Below, piece by piece: positions 1 through 13,239 of a DNA stretch of 64,000 bases (positions are counted from its first letter, which is position 1; every line of letters starts with the position of its first letter). The translations under genes and the position numbers were made by a program. Under the pieces are notes generated by a model that saw only the letters and a program-made list of their open reading frames with translations, ran no database searches and had not been told where the DNA came from. Source of the DNA: Lepisosteus oculatus (lineage: Eukaryota > Chordata > Actinopteri > Semionotiformes > Lepisosteidae); NCBI RefSeq assembly GCF_040954835.1, contig NC_090696.1, positions 73,345,722 through 73,409,721 on the forward strand, written 5' to 3'.

Positions 1-2835
1 GGTGCCATAGGTATCTATCGCTCTTTCATCTTTCAGGAGCTGTTATAACCTAGTTATTTCTTCATAAAACAATTAAGTTATGATGTAAATTAGGATACAA
101 AGCCCCCTTAATTCCCCTTGAACTCGGAAATGCTTTACTTTTAATAACAACTGCGTTTTGTCGTGGCTAGCTGAAATGCTTTGCTATTAATAAAATTGGT
201 TATAATTGTGGACAAACATAAACTCAGAGTGACCAGATGATCTCAGCGTGTCAGCTGAAACATTTCCAGGAAGATAAAGTTTGACTTTAAATTAGACATG
301 CACTTACTTGTGTTTTCTTTTTCCATGTGGTAAGGGGCACCACAGAAATGCTGCTGGTGTCATAGACAAGCTTCTTACTATTCAGCAGCTGTGTGGTGAG
401 GACTGTGGACCAGAGGCCTGTGGGATCAGATTCAGTCTAGGATGTTGGTGCTATATGTCTGAGTAAAGTATTCCAGTGTTTCAGCAGTTACTTTGCTGAA
501 TAAATCAATACTTCAATTGACTTAATACATTATTTTCTAAAATAAAGCTTTTGCCAAAGGAAATGCTTTTCAACAAGTAATTCAAGGAGGAATATGATAA
601 TAAATATCTACAAATCCCATTTTGGTTGACACACACCAATTATCTCAAAAACTGCAGAGTGTCAGGTTTGAGCAACATTACCAACAGAATAATTAAGGCA
701 CTATACTCATGATCCAGGCATGACCCAAATTAACCTCTCTTTGGAAACAAATTTACAGAAACCACCATTAAAAACCTTGGAATTAACAGTAATACAGATT
801 TTCAGCAAAGGTCATTTCAATGTTTTTTATTGCCCTCCATATCCTTAAAAAGGGAATAAATTACAGTAGATGCTCAGCATCAATCAACAACATGCATACT
901 ATACGGCATATAAGAAATACCACAAAATGCAGCACAGGTTGCTCTTGATTAACATATAGTTTGATTCAGCCATCAATTATGAAATGGTGGAATGTTGTCC
1001 TGCTCATATGAATAAACCTTAATGATAAATAAAATAAAAAAACAAACACTTGTGTTCCTGGAACTTTTTTAATTGTTTCTGGAACAAATACTTTTTTTTT
1101 CTGATCCTAAAAAGCTTCCCAAAGTAAATGCATGGCACTGAATATCGCTCTCTTTTTCTTCAGTTAAAATAGAAACACATTAATCCTGCCACATCTGTCA
1201 CACTTCAAAAAGCCAGGGGTAGGAAACTGCCAAATTGTCACCCCTCCCCCCGTTTTTTTCTATTTTTGGTGACTTTGTTTGTCTCTGGAGAGGCAATCCT
1301 TTTTTTTTTTGGAGGGGCAGAGGCTCCACCGGAAAGGGTATTAACTTTAAGTGTGAAGTCAATCTCTTGTCTCATAGACATTTCTTAGAGCTTACGAAGG
1401 ATAAGTGCAAGCTAATTCCAATGAGAACAGGGACATTTAAAGCAACGCTGTATAAAATTGCATCACTCAAGGTGTGTTATACTGCATTCCATTGCTTCCT
1501 CTTAAATATACTGTATATATATATTATAGATCACTCTCATATGTGCAAAAATAGGGCATCACATTTGTGATCATTTTTATCACTGAAATGATTGGAAATA
1601 TTATTAAGATCTTTGTTTCTGATATTCAAATACGATGCAGAACTAAAGTTAATAACATGAACACCATACAATTTGAACATTAATTGCTGACTTCTTGTAT
1701 TTTGAAACACATTTAGTATCTAAAACTATATAGCTGAATAATCTTCAAGATATCTTTATTACTCTAAATATTATATGAACAGGGTCTGATTTGTTTATAC
1801 TATATAATGCCAATCAGTAAAAGTTTTGTACTCCCAAGGTTTCAGGTTTCAAAAACTCCATGTCATATATACTATAGTATCATGTTGTATTGCTCAATAT
1901 CTACAGTCTGCAAAGAACACAGTCCTTAATGTGTTAATTAATGGTTCTTATTAAATAAAGATTAGTCCTGAAATGTATTGTACGGACTAAGCAACTAGGG
2001 GCTTCAGGATATTCAAGACAATTAATTTTCATGCGCTGAAAAAATAGACTTAGATATACTTTGCAAGCTTGCTTCCCATGAAATTCTCTCCAAAGACATT
2101 AGTGTTACAACAGTGTCTGAGAGTTTCCACTAATATGCATTTTTTACCACACCCGTGAAGATATCCAATAAATTAAATGCTTAAATATTTAGGAGATAAT
2201 GGATTTTCAGGCCATCTTAAATTGTGTTTGAAATTCTTTGTGCAAAAATCATGTTTTGGTAAGAAAACAAATATCTGTGACCAGTTTGCACTGTGCAATT
2301 ACAGATACATCAGATGTTCAAAAGGGATTAATGCAAATTTCTTATGATTTATACTTGGTTGTGCATATTAATTTTGTTAGCAAACTTCTTAAGTACAATG
2401 GTTTCACTGAGATCAAAGCAATTTATGTTTTAACCACTTTATTGAATTGCACTGATTTATGCTACACAGTGTAAATTGTATTTTTTTATGCGCTCTTCAC
2501 AAAGATGACCTTATAAGTAAGGAATGATGAACTCTGAAAGTCATTTGAAAAAAAGCCAGACCCTGAGATCAGACAATGGGAAACATTGTATAAAAATTCC
2601 AGTTACTGGGTAATAATCCATTTTATTTACCACTGCTTTTGAAATATAGTGTAGAAAACCATTGAAGATTTTCAATGTGTAATCATTTTAAGGAACAAGT
2701 CACATAACTGCTGTACTGTACATTCACTGAAATAAATAACATAGCCAAATACCATACCCAATACCCTGAGCCAAATACTCTTTTCAAATTTTAAATGTAA
2801 ATGTAAATATAAAAAATATATTTTCCAAATATCAT
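1..2835. other. Gene desert, left end; nothing recognised
   Basis: AT-rich non-coding DNA. The only open frames are short and unlike any family I know, and no splice-flanked coding block was seen. A small local duplication is visible near 126-200, where a segment beginning GAAATGCTTT recurs about 45 bases later with changes. Homopolymer T runs occur near 1085 and 1300. Confidence 0.5.
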
Positions 2836-2895
2836 TGTAGTTCTTCAGTTTAATTCACTCTGGCTCCAGAATGACACCTTTAAATGGCTATCAAC
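2836..2895 (+). repeat. Left arm of a perfect 60-bp inverted repeat
   Basis: This segment begins TGTAGTTCTTC and ends GGCTATCAAC. Its exact reverse complement lies at 3322-3381, and base-by-base reading found no mismatch over 60 bases. Identity stops abruptly on both sides: the flanking bases differ. No flanking target-site duplication was found, so a DNA transposon with terminal inverted repeats is not supported, although the 546-bp span would fit a small one in size. Confidence 0.9.
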
Positions 2896-3321
2896 CATTT
2901 GAATGGAGCAGTCGTGCAATGTTATAGTAATAAGAAATGTTTAGAAAGATATATCTGTACACATAGCTGTACACATACGTGTATGCATAATAAAATAATT
3001 TATTTCACATAGTGAAATTCACATTTCACAATCATTACATTTTCGCGTTTTACATTTTATACTATATTTAAACAAAAACACACAAACTATCTCATAGAAA
3101 AACTACACATCAAATCATGTTATGCATTACATTTATTCTTAGTCTGATAGAATAAACAACTCAAGTCCTCATGTAGTCAGTTCATTGATGGCAACAAAAT
3201 GGAAAGGATTTTGCCCAGATCACAGATTAAATGCTTGGAGGTAATTAGCCTAAAGAGGAGATAATAACGGTTCACCAAGGCTGCTGTTGTTTTTAGTCCT
3301 TCTGGAAAATTTGGATTTTCC
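2896..3321. other. Spacer between the inverted repeat arms
   Basis: 426 bases of AT-rich DNA between the two 60-bp arms. It includes a run of alternating short words around 2960-2985 (tacacatacgtgtatgc) that is weakly palindromic. No coding potential was recognised. Confidence 0.5.
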
Positions 3322-3381
3322 GTTGATAGCCATTTAAAGGTGTCATTCTGGAGCCAGAGTGAATTAAACTGAAGAACTACA
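3322..3381 (-). repeat. Right arm of the perfect 60-bp inverted repeat
   Basis: Exact reverse complement of 2836-2895, starting GTTGATAGCC and ending GAACTACA. In a single strand the two arms could pair as a 60-bp stem with a 426-base loop. Lack of divergence suggests a recent inverted duplication, gene conversion between arms, or an assembly artefact. Confidence 0.9.
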
Positions 3382-6300
3382 CAGTCTAAACAAACAATCT
3401 TCACCATTATCAGCTGCCTGACAACATAATAGCGCATACTAAGTCACATGAAGGATTGAACACTGGAAAAAGAATACGACTTATCACTTAAAGGTGCATT
3501 TTCTCCTATTGTTCCTTTCTTTCTGAATTTCCTAAGACAAGAAATTGACATCAAAAGCAGTCCAGCATTTTACAGTTCACTTTTAAAAAGGTGTACCAGT
3601 AGCACGAGGATTTAACTAAAACACAATGCGAAGATGAGGAAAAAACATCTAGTTTAAAACAACATATATCAGTGCCTGAAGGTTTATGAAACCTGTTTTT
3701 CCACTCTTGGGATAAAATCCCCGAAAGGTAAGCATGTTCCTGAAAATGGGTTGGGGTAAGAAATCAGTTAAGCATGTTAGCGAAGTGTTTGTTACAGAAC
3801 ATCAAAGGTAATGATTACTGTGTACTGATAATTTGATTAACAAAAGGCAAACAAGCACATAAAAATGTTAACATCCAGGGGTCTAAGTCTATATCAAATT
3901 AGGAGGTCAAACTGCTGCAGCTGTGTTTTTTACAAAGGCTAAGGCAGTGCGTAATAAACCTCTATATTGATCTGGCCCTCCTTAAGGAAATCATACAGCG
4001 CAGTCTGGTAACCTACTTGTACAGGGCTTGTTTAGGAGTGACTTGATAGGGTGTTTCAGATAAAGAACTGCTTGAATTGATTATTCACTGAAGTGTTCTT
4101 CATACCAGTGTTATTGGCAAAATAAAGGGCTGTAAACAAAATTAAGTAAGTAACCATATGTACATGGTTTTATTTGGGGAATTATTTTTTATGGTTGACT
4201 TATGTGGGTAAAAGGCACTATTCCTGACAAAGTGCATGTCTTAACTGCACGGCAGTTATGAAAAATCTGCTTTGATGTTCTGACAAACAGACAGCAAACA
4301 AGCATGTTCAGCAGAAATTCTCACTGGGGATTGACAATTGTGAGGATTGTGGCCTGTAGGCCTGTACTTCACTTTGTGCTACACAGGATGGGGGGAGAGA
4401 ATATTGCACACATGAACATGCGTCAAAAACACACTGCAAGTGCAAGACAGCTCAGACACAAACAGGAACAAAAATGAATGTTAAGAGCTTGTGTAATATT
4501 TGACTGGTGTCCTTGTCGTGGCTTATTTCGGGTAAGCAGAAACCAAGCTCCTCATTTACCAATCTTTGATTCACATCGACCAGAATCATCAAATAACTCA
4601 ATGCAAAGGACGCATAAAAAGCCAACATGAGCCGTTTCATTTTCAAAACCATCATATTTTACAAATAAGTTTAATTGTGTCCTAGTCAGGGACAAATCAT
4701 CAGTAAAAATTATGACTATTAAAATTTCGGTAGATCACCAAACACATAGAGTTATGTTTCTGCATAAGGAAGGAAAAGCAATGGCAGAAAAGAATAGCTC
4801 AGTACAAAATGTCCAAGATGTTTGCACAGCAGTGTACTGTATATATAGCTCTCCATCGTGGGTATTATGCTTTTATGTTAATTGTCAGAACATTGATTCT
4901 GATGAACACATTGGGGAATATTCATAATACATTTACATCTTTCCCTTTTTGTTAAAAAAGCATGAAACAGCTTCTAGTGGTATATAATCCAAATTAAACA
5001 TTTAAACCTTCTTCTTATAACTTAAATCTTCTTATATAGATTTTGGTATTCTAAAAGGCTCTTGCCAGCTTTTTGTGCTTACTCTTGTTAGAAAAAAATA
5101 AGTATCTTTATGATGTTGGCCTTTTATTTGAAATCTAAAACGAAATCTTGCTTTAAGTGTTTTTTTTCTTCTTCTTGATGTCTTCTTCAACATATCATGG
5201 TATGGCTGAAACACATGCAAAAGGGTATGGAGCTTTTAAAGTTCTGTACCATTTTCAATGGTTAATCCTGCTTGAATTATTTACTGTCTGTATTCTTCTA
5301 AAAATAATAAAAACACCTGTAACGTATTTGACAAATAATACCTGAAATAAAGATTTAATCAATCTTAATATTTGGTCTTCTATCTTGCAGGCTGAGTGTA
5401 TGTGTTTATGTACAGTATGTTTATGTAAATGCATATTTTACCACCAGTGTAACAGTACAAAAAAAAACAACATATAACAAACTGCCATACAGTTCAAAAG
5501 GTTATGAATGTAAATGATTTCATCTGCAGCAGCTAGCAAGAGGCAACCAGCTCAGGCCAGTTGTGAAACGATGAGCCAAACCATTTTCTACAGAGGTGGA
5601 AACAGCTAGTTACAATATTTAATCTCCAGAGACACCTCCCCTGCATTAAGTGGAACCTTCTGCCATAAGCAAGGGTACTGGATGCAGCAGCTGGATTTTG
5701 TCATGCATGACCAGGGACATTCTTGTTAGTGTAGTGTAACCTTTTCTGCACTAACACAGATAACACTGGCACCTAGCTCGGCTCTAATCTACTACCAGTC
5801 TCAGCAATTCAGAGAGGACCTGGGGCACCGGGGTTAAATTATTCCAAACACCAGGCCATGGTAGCCAGGGACCCAGACTGTGGAGACTTAGCTGGCTGTG
5901 TAAGTGACTTCACTATGGAAAGAGACCGAGATAATTTATGGCTTATCTTGTGGGATCCTATGAACCCATGGAGGAGGATAACGACTGTGCAACTTGAAAA
6001 AAGGAGAATACATTTGAACTGAGTTACAGCCTCAGGCCCGTGAGAATTATTTTCTTTTATTATTTACAAATTAATTTATAACAAGTAAAAAGAAAATAAA
6101 AGTAGAATCTCGTGCCTCATTTTATAAATATATATTATGTATGTGTCTTCTTCACAGAGGGTACAGTATATCAGCTTCATCACCATTACACAAGACACAA
6201 GTTTACATACCGTAGTACTGCTGTTGCTTTCCATTTTATATGTGAAAAAAGTCAGTATTATTCTGAGAAAGTCTTCCTAATTATAGGCATGTTCTTCCGG

Positions 6301-7789
6301 TTTTGAAGTATGGAATTTAATCAGCTTTAATATTGCCGAGAAATGTATTGCCCCACAGGGAAACAGGAAATGAGGATGCTGTAAAAGACAAACGCACAGC
6401 ATATGCTTATAAACATGTACAGTATCTGTAATTCATATCGATATCTATAAATATATACCGTCTTGTCACAATACCAGCATTATTAATTCTCTTCCACTTG
6501 GACTTCAGTGTTTAAGTATCAGCAATTTACAGTGGGGGATATCAGACATGTGCATGCCAGATGCCCAGACGCGGAAGGGGATGTAAAGAGCACACTAAAG
6601 TTGACAATAATGCAAGGACAGCGGGTGTGAACCTGAGAGAGGCCAGCACCTCATCAGTCCCAGCGGTTAATTGATTTCAAAATTAGGCAAGGTATTTCTG
6701 AACAATAATCTTAAAAGGCAGCAATAAAAAGCTTCAGAATATTGAGAGATTGCCAAGCTTTCATCCAAAGTCATTTTGTAAACTGGCACACCTGATCTTT
6801 TGGCACAAATAACTCCCACTTCCACCCCACCCCCCCACCCCCAATAAAAATTACAAATGGGAACCATATTCGATACGTTTTCCTTGTGTAATTTGCAAGG
6901 ATAAAGAATCATATTATAATTACATCATTACATTTACGTCTCTTTGCTAAATAGGATAATTTATATTGTGACACCCCAGATTTATACAATACCAATATGT
7001 TCAATTGATGTTGAGGGTCTATTGCAGCTTTACAGACAGTCTCTAAGAACATGTTGTGTCTAAATGAAAAGGGTTAACTCTGTCTGCTTTTGACAGCTCA
7101 TTTCTGGTGTCCATCCACCTTTGAACTCAGATGTGTTGTCTTGTGATATTGTGATCTGAGGGATTTAGAGCTGACTTCTGTGTAGGTAGACAGAGATATA
7201 TTTCATTTCTGATGTAAGAGGATATATTATTTAGCTTAAGTATATTGTGATCCAATATTACTGAACGTAAGATCTAAGGTTTAAGACACCTGCAAATGAA
7301 CACACTAATAAGACTTAATCAAAAATTGGCTTACCCTGATGTAACACCATTAAAAAAAAACTTCCCTATGTCAATGCAAGGACTGAGACAATCTACAAAA
7401 AACAGTGCAAAAAAGATTTCTGCCTGGATTAAATCAAAACTTCAAATCACCTGCCAATTGAAAATTCCAAATGTGTCAAATGATGGCAGCTTTCTGCTTC
7501 CTCTAAGCATTTTGCACACACTCATGAATACTATTATCACGTACTGGGCTTTGGGCAAACTGTATACCCAACATCATTCCTAAAGAATTTTCAGCTTAAT
7601 GGACACTGCCATTAATTTGATAAGAGAGAAAAATATTATTGTGCATAACCAAACATCCCTTCATTTAAAGGGATATACTGTACAGAAGTATAGAAGAGTT
7701 TGCTTTGGCTTTTGGAAAAAAAAACAGCATTAACAGCCATATTTGAACTATTTTAGTAACGTGTTTGCCTTTCATCATGAACCCTTGCT
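3382..7789. other. Gene desert; nothing firmly recognised
   Basis: Mostly AT-rich non-coding DNA. A stretch at about 5520-5990 is noticeably less AT-rich than its surroundings but shows no coding frame that I recognise. A C-rich run sits near 6823-6842. Open frames here are short and have no recognisable domains. Confidence 0.45.
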
Positions 7790-8158
7790 ACAGACTATTT
7801 CTTATTGGAAGTAATCATAGATCAATAAGTCTTGCATCTGTTGTGAGATTATGGATATGATATTCTACATTGGAGGCTGAAGCAATCAAGGTAATGTATG
7901 TATTTGGACTGAGAACTGGTTAATAGGTACCTGCACCATCTCAGGTGAAGTAATTGGTGGAGTACCACTGGGATCAGTATTAGGACCACTGGTCTTCTGA
8001 ATTGAAGGTGGCAATCTTATTTCTGTTATAGCTAGCAAACAAATGAAATTTGCAGTGAAAATTGGAAGCCCCATAACATTTGAGAAATAAATTCAAAATT
8101 AGTTGGAAAAACTTCAAGACTGATCAAACACCTAGCAAATGTTAATGAAGACAAGTGC

Positions 8159-8169
8159 AGAGTATTACA
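8159..8169. repeat. Target-site duplication, left copy
   Basis: AGAGTATTACA occurs here and again, identically, at 8285-8295, on either side of a SINE fragment inside the LINE. LINE homology continues directly after the second copy, so the 11-bp direct repeat marks the insertion site. Confidence 0.8.
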
Positions 8170-8284
8170 CCCGATATCCATCTATTCATTACTACTTCAA
8201 CCAATTCAGGGTTGTGATGGAGCCAGAGCCTACCCAGCAAGCAACAGGAACAAGACGGGATACACCCTTGACTGTCAATCACAG
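8170..8284 (-). mobile_element. V-SINE-like fragment, 5'-truncated, nested in the LINE
   Basis: Aligns with 50376-50480: both share a block reading about AACAGG-ACAAG-C-GGGATACACC, ending at TCACAGAG. Only the 3' part of the family is present, in minus orientation, so this is a 5'-truncated retroposition product. It is bounded by the 11-bp target-site duplication AGAGTATTACA. The family name is from memory of the V-SINE superfamily tail and is tentative. Confidence 0.7.
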
Positions 8285-8295
8285 AGAGTATTACA
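8285..8295. repeat. Target-site duplication, right copy
   Basis: Second exact copy of AGAGTATTACA. The LINE sequence resumes immediately after it with ATGCAGGCACCAAA, in register with the part before the insertion. Confidence 0.8.
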
Positions 8296-8960
8296 TGCAG
8301 GCACCAAACACATAGACTATAGATACAAATAGGAGGTTCAGGAACCTACAGTACCTGGGAAAAAGAGTCGACATCACTTAAAACTTCTAAGTAATGTGTG
8401 GAACCAATTTAAAAAGACAAAGAGAATGTAAGGATGTATCATTAAAAGTGCAGAATTTAAATCAAAGAATGTTAATTCAAAATTGTAAAATGCTCTAGTT
8501 AGATCTCATTTGGAATAATGTTTACAATTGAGTGACCACGTACAAAGAGATATTGGGGTTCTGGTCTGAAGAAAAGCAACTACTGTAGGTGCATTCTGAG
8601 GTTTGAAGGAATATCTTACACTGAAAGAACTAATTCCTTTTGAGTCATTAACAGAAATGACTAAAGTTAGTTAGAACCTAATTGAAGTATTCAAATATCC
8701 TCAGTTATTGACAAAATAGTAGATTTTCAGAATGAACATGAAGCAGAGAACAAAAGAAAATAAATGGAAGTACATTTAAGACTAAAAGCAGGAGACGTTT
8801 TTTTTTAAAAGAGTCATGGGAGTCTATAACAAGCAACCCAACTGTGTCTTCTTAGAAACATCTGGATGAGAACCTCAGAACAATTAGTGACTGGCAACCA
8901 AAAGCAGCTCTTTTGCTGAATGGCCTTCTCTCATTTGTAATATTTATAATGTTATTACAT

Positions 8961-11900
8961 TCTAATTTCAGAACTGTATGTTACTACCTATCGAAATCCA
9001 AACCCTCATTTCCCTGAAACATAAAGATTCTCTTTGAAGCATGCTGTAGGACCACATTTTTCAAAGTGTTATCACGTTCACCACTCTCGAATTACTAATG
9101 GAGGATTAGTTCCAGGTTTCCATTGGGTATAAGGATGTAGTTTCTGCTAAATGGGTTTCAAGTAAACAGCATGACTTGGAGTTGTGTTATTTACTTTTTT
9201 TCAGCCCATGTCACACAGATTGCTGTAAAGTGATTACTGCATTGCAGGCACACTAGCTCGTAGTGTACATAACTTTGTATTTACTTTGCCAATCAATCAT
9301 TGAAACATTTTGTTTTATTGAAACTTGTTTCTGACTTATTAATTTAATTATTTTGTTTTTCTTTATTGCTGCACATACAGTACACATCTACAAACACTTT
9401 CATCCACCTTTTTTGATTAAAACAGATTTGTTGACCAGTGGTTGAGAAGACTTCAAAATGTTAACAGAACAACTTATAATGTTTCTAGTCTCAAAGTTTG
9501 TTGTCTCAGTTTCCAAGGGTGCACATCGTGATTAAGTATCCTTGTCCTGCTTGTTCAAGCTGCTTATACCAGCACTCGAGAGGATGGTACTCCAGGCCAC
9601 AATGGATATTGTCAGGTTTGCATTGTTTGTCTTCATTTCAACATGGACAGTGATCACTCAGGTCTTGGTCCAAACTGTAGGGGGACATGTGAATCATTTC
9701 TTCAAGATCATGAATCATGTTTTGCTTTAACAATAGATAGGTAGACTTTTGTGAAGTAGGAACACAACTTTGGTCAACATCTGTCTTCCCTGGAAATTTG
9801 GCTCCATTGAAATAGAGAAAGATATGTTTTTGTGATCGTGATTTTGTGTTGAATAAGTGTTTTGGAGGCCATTCAATCTTTTATTCACTCCACTTGAAAT
9901 CAGATGGGCATGATAGTTCATTGGAGATGGTTTCCTTCTTCCTAGGCTTCCTAGGTTTTCTACCTTCCTTGAACAGAAACTCTCAAGGATATTATTTTTA
10001 AAATTGTGTGAATAAACAAAAAAGTCATTAATCAGATTCAAGTGATGAACCTAAATATCTTACTCTATAAATGCATGAACACAACATCTAAATTCTGTAC
10101 ATGGGCAATGATTTTTTCTAACACTGAAAATCACTATTGCCAATCAAGTGGTAACACAACATCTAATTATTCTAATTGATTTTCTGGGACATTTCTTGCC
10201 CAGAGAATGAATGCTAAATATTAACTAATAAGTTAAATGTTATTCTGAAGAGTGCAAGTTAAAATTAAACCAAGCAAAAACTTAATTACTTGGCAAGACT
10301 TTAACCATACTTTGAGTATACTCACTAATGAGCCTATCAGCAAAATGCAAAGTGCTGAAACATGTAGTTATACAGTACTAAAGACTACTTACAGTAATAT
10401 GTCATATAAATACCTATGTGGTTATATTGATTATGAGCTGGTGTTTACACAGAAACAATTGTAAGGAATTTTCAATATTTTCAAATTGTGAGAAAGAAAC
10501 AATAATGTCACAAACGCAAATATTAAATATTGCTAATGATGGTGTCTAAACACTACACAAATTATATGATAAGCAAAACATAGGAAAAACAAAAAAAATA
10601 CACATATTGCTTCTGTCCATGATGTAACGGCATGCTTCCTAATCTAATCTTAGCAAATGACTTCTATAAACAAATAGTTTAAAAGGGACATTTCAGTCAT
10701 TTTAAAACTTTTATGTTACTAGTTTTATTAAATAAAATGTTTTATCGAGCAAATTTATTTATGGTAACAAGCTAAAATGTCTGTAAATAAAATAAAAGTA
10801 ACACCGGTCATGTTTTTAAAGCATTTTATTATTTTTACCCTACATTACTGCTGTTTGTGGTTGTTGGAATTAGTTTATGGATTTAGAATCACTGATTATA
10901 TGAATGTATCATAATTCTTGTTCTCATAGGTATGCTAAAGAAATAATGGATAGATAGCAACACTTGGTAGTGAAGAAAATGGTTTGACTTTGGCAGACTT
11001 GTCCCAGTACACATAAATGCTTTACATGTACAAATATTTTCTTAGTTATCAGTTGCTGTTGTTCGGGGAATCTTTCCATATTTATATTGTCTTCAAAATA
11101 TTTAATGTGTTTAAACTTATAATTAAAAAACCAGCTGAGAAAAATAAAAGGCAACAGAGCATTCATTAAAGGCACAAAAGAACTTGTGATTTAAGTTGTT
11201 AAAAAGAGAAAACCCAGTAATTCATTTGCACAACAACAACACCAACAACAACAATAATAATAATAAACCAGCATTCACAAATGTCTGTTCAATTTTTTAA
11301 AATAAAAAACATTGTGGATCACCTCAGTATCAGTGGCTATTTGAGTCAACTAATATAGTGAAGAAATCCAAACACAAACACATTTTCTCAAGCCGACAGG
11401 TCTCAAGCCCTGCTTTACAGAGCTCACAAACAGTGCATGAAACTTGCATTGGTAAATACTTTTTCCCATTTCCCAGCTTTGTAGCTACACTAAGGAAAGA
11501 AGAGCTCTTTGTGTGGTAATTTCAGTTTCATAAATCACAAGATTTTAAATCACAGCTCCGCAGCACAGATACTTAAAAAGCAACAATAAACTTTGTTACA
11601 TTTGTTTTTAATTGCTTTAAAAAGTAACAGGTAACTCTTTAAAGTATTTCAACATTCTATGACAGGGTGTTCTAGCTTTGGCTCTTTGTTGGCATTATGT
11701 TTTATGTTTATTTAATTCAGTAGCAGCCTCACATACACTGAATCCAACAGATGATGGGTTTATTTGAAATGCGGAGTATACCCAATCATGTAGGACCTTC
11801 CTTCTTTGTTAGGACCACCTGCACCGGTCTAACCATTTCTGTTTATCGCCACTTCCCCTCTCATTCTTCTTTGTGTAGTCCTAATACTACGATGCTTACA

Positions 11901-13239
11901 TTTATAGTATTTTGTTGCTACAAAATGTCTGAAAATATTGAAGAGAGAAGAAAAAATGGAGGACACATTTTCACATGAGTGATTTGTCTGTTTGTGGGTT
12001 AAACTGAACCACTTCCCCTTTTCCCAGTGCAGTTTCCTCTTGCTTTTTCTACTGGCCCTCTGCATTGACAGGCACTACCCAGAGCAGGCCGTTCTTATAT
12101 ATTTCTTTTTGGAGCTATTAATAATCATGAGTGGCTGCCACTTTGATATATTTCATCAAAGGAATCTGGTCAATTATGAAATATGAAAAACAACAGAAGA
12201 TTGATTAAAAAACCCAGAGCGCAACATTAACCCACCAGACAGTTCCAGGAAGGAAATTTAACCCCTCATTGACATTGGTGGCATTGTAATGGCCTCAATA
12301 CATGCTCTGTATTGGTAGAAAACTAAGATTTTGTTGTGTGAAGACAACTAATATGCTTTCACACAAAGCTTTAAATCACCACAATGGTAGTAAAGTGTTT
12401 ATTTAATTTCTTAAACCCCATGCTTAAAATTCAGCAGGAAAACTACTGTAATTTCTTTGTTATATAAGGTTTTCAGGATTCCCCCCTGCATTTCCAACAC
12501 CAGTATCGACATCTCTCTCCACCTGTAGAAACAAAAAGCAAAATACAAGCAGTGAGTTAGAAATAATGGTATTTTCCCCGTATGAATAACCTACATGACC
12601 ATATGACTAAATATGACGTTTAGTCGAATGTTTCAGCAAAAAATGAATCTTAAAAAAACATTGAATTCATACGTTTTGAATCACACTTGAATATGGATTG
12701 GATTCAATTACAATGTCATATTTTTGATAATTAATAATGTGTCTTTCCAAATCTACCATCATACCAGAGCTTTGCTGAGAACAATGAAGTTTGAGCAGCA
12801 GAAAACTGTTAATGCACCTCAGGACAGGATTTTGTCAAAAAACAAAAACAGCAATGCTGAAATAAAAAGCACAAAACTGAATAGTGATAAATCAACAAAG
12901 CAATTATGGAGTTGTCTTGGCACAAATTGTGAAATGTTTTAAATTTGTGTATCCGCAAAATGAACAATAACATTGTTATGTTGCCTTTTGCTGTAAGAAA
13001 TTTCCATTAATTTCAGTTTAGAACATCAACGGACAATAAATGCATTATTCACAAAATAGCGCGTGTGTACCTTAGAGTATAATTAATTAAAGAACAGGTT
13101 TACTCTAGATTACTACATTTCCTGATAGGTGATCAAATCTCCATTTCCGAGTACAGCTACATATAGCCATGAACAAGAAGGTTGCAAATTCAGTTCGTTT
13201 TTTTTTTTAAATCAAGAAAACAATAGCCACTGGCAAAGC
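8961..13239. other. Gene desert; simple repeat only
   Basis: AT-rich non-coding DNA. The only defined element is a short CAA/TAA simple repeat at 11229-11267. The remaining open frames are short and unrecognised. The part around 12220-12330 is less AT-rich and could be a small conserved block, but nothing specific supports this. Confidence 0.45.
11229..11267 (+). repeat. Simple repeat (CAA)n then (TAA)n
   Basis: Consecutive CAA units with one interruption (CACCAA), changing into TAA units. About 39 bases. Confidence 0.85.

Larger units (their letters stand above)
7790..8960 (+). mobile_element. CR1/L2-type LINE fragment (decayed reverse-transcriptase ORF), interrupted by a SINE
   Basis: A decayed non-LTR retrotransposon on the plus strand. 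Codons at 7959-7997 read GVPLGSVLGPLVF, matching the LINE reverse-transcriptase motif usually written G-x-PQGS-x-LGP, followed at once by a TGA stop. At about 8046 the sequence around the usual FADD catalytic block is kept at DNA level, but the Asp-Asp codons are lost through an apparent base deletion. Further on, 8505-8535 resembles the LEYCVQ segment near the end of ORF2. About 8915-8945 carries the 'gctgaatggcc...tttgtaa' tail that I associate with fish CR1-like elements. The copy is dead: it has stops, frameshifts and small deletions. It is interrupted at 8170-8284 by another retroposon. The assignment to CR1 rather than L2 is uncertain; that it is a LINE is solid. Confidence 0.8.

Noticed and set aside
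2836..3381. Terminal inverted repeat DNA transposon (MITE)
   Set aside because: Arms are identical, but no duplicated target site flanks the 546-bp unit and no known terminal motif was recognised. Left as an inverted repeat of unknown origin.
3177..3437. 86-codon minus-strand frame overlapping the inverted repeat
   Set aside because: No domain is recognisable, and the inverted repeat explains the sequence better than coding does.
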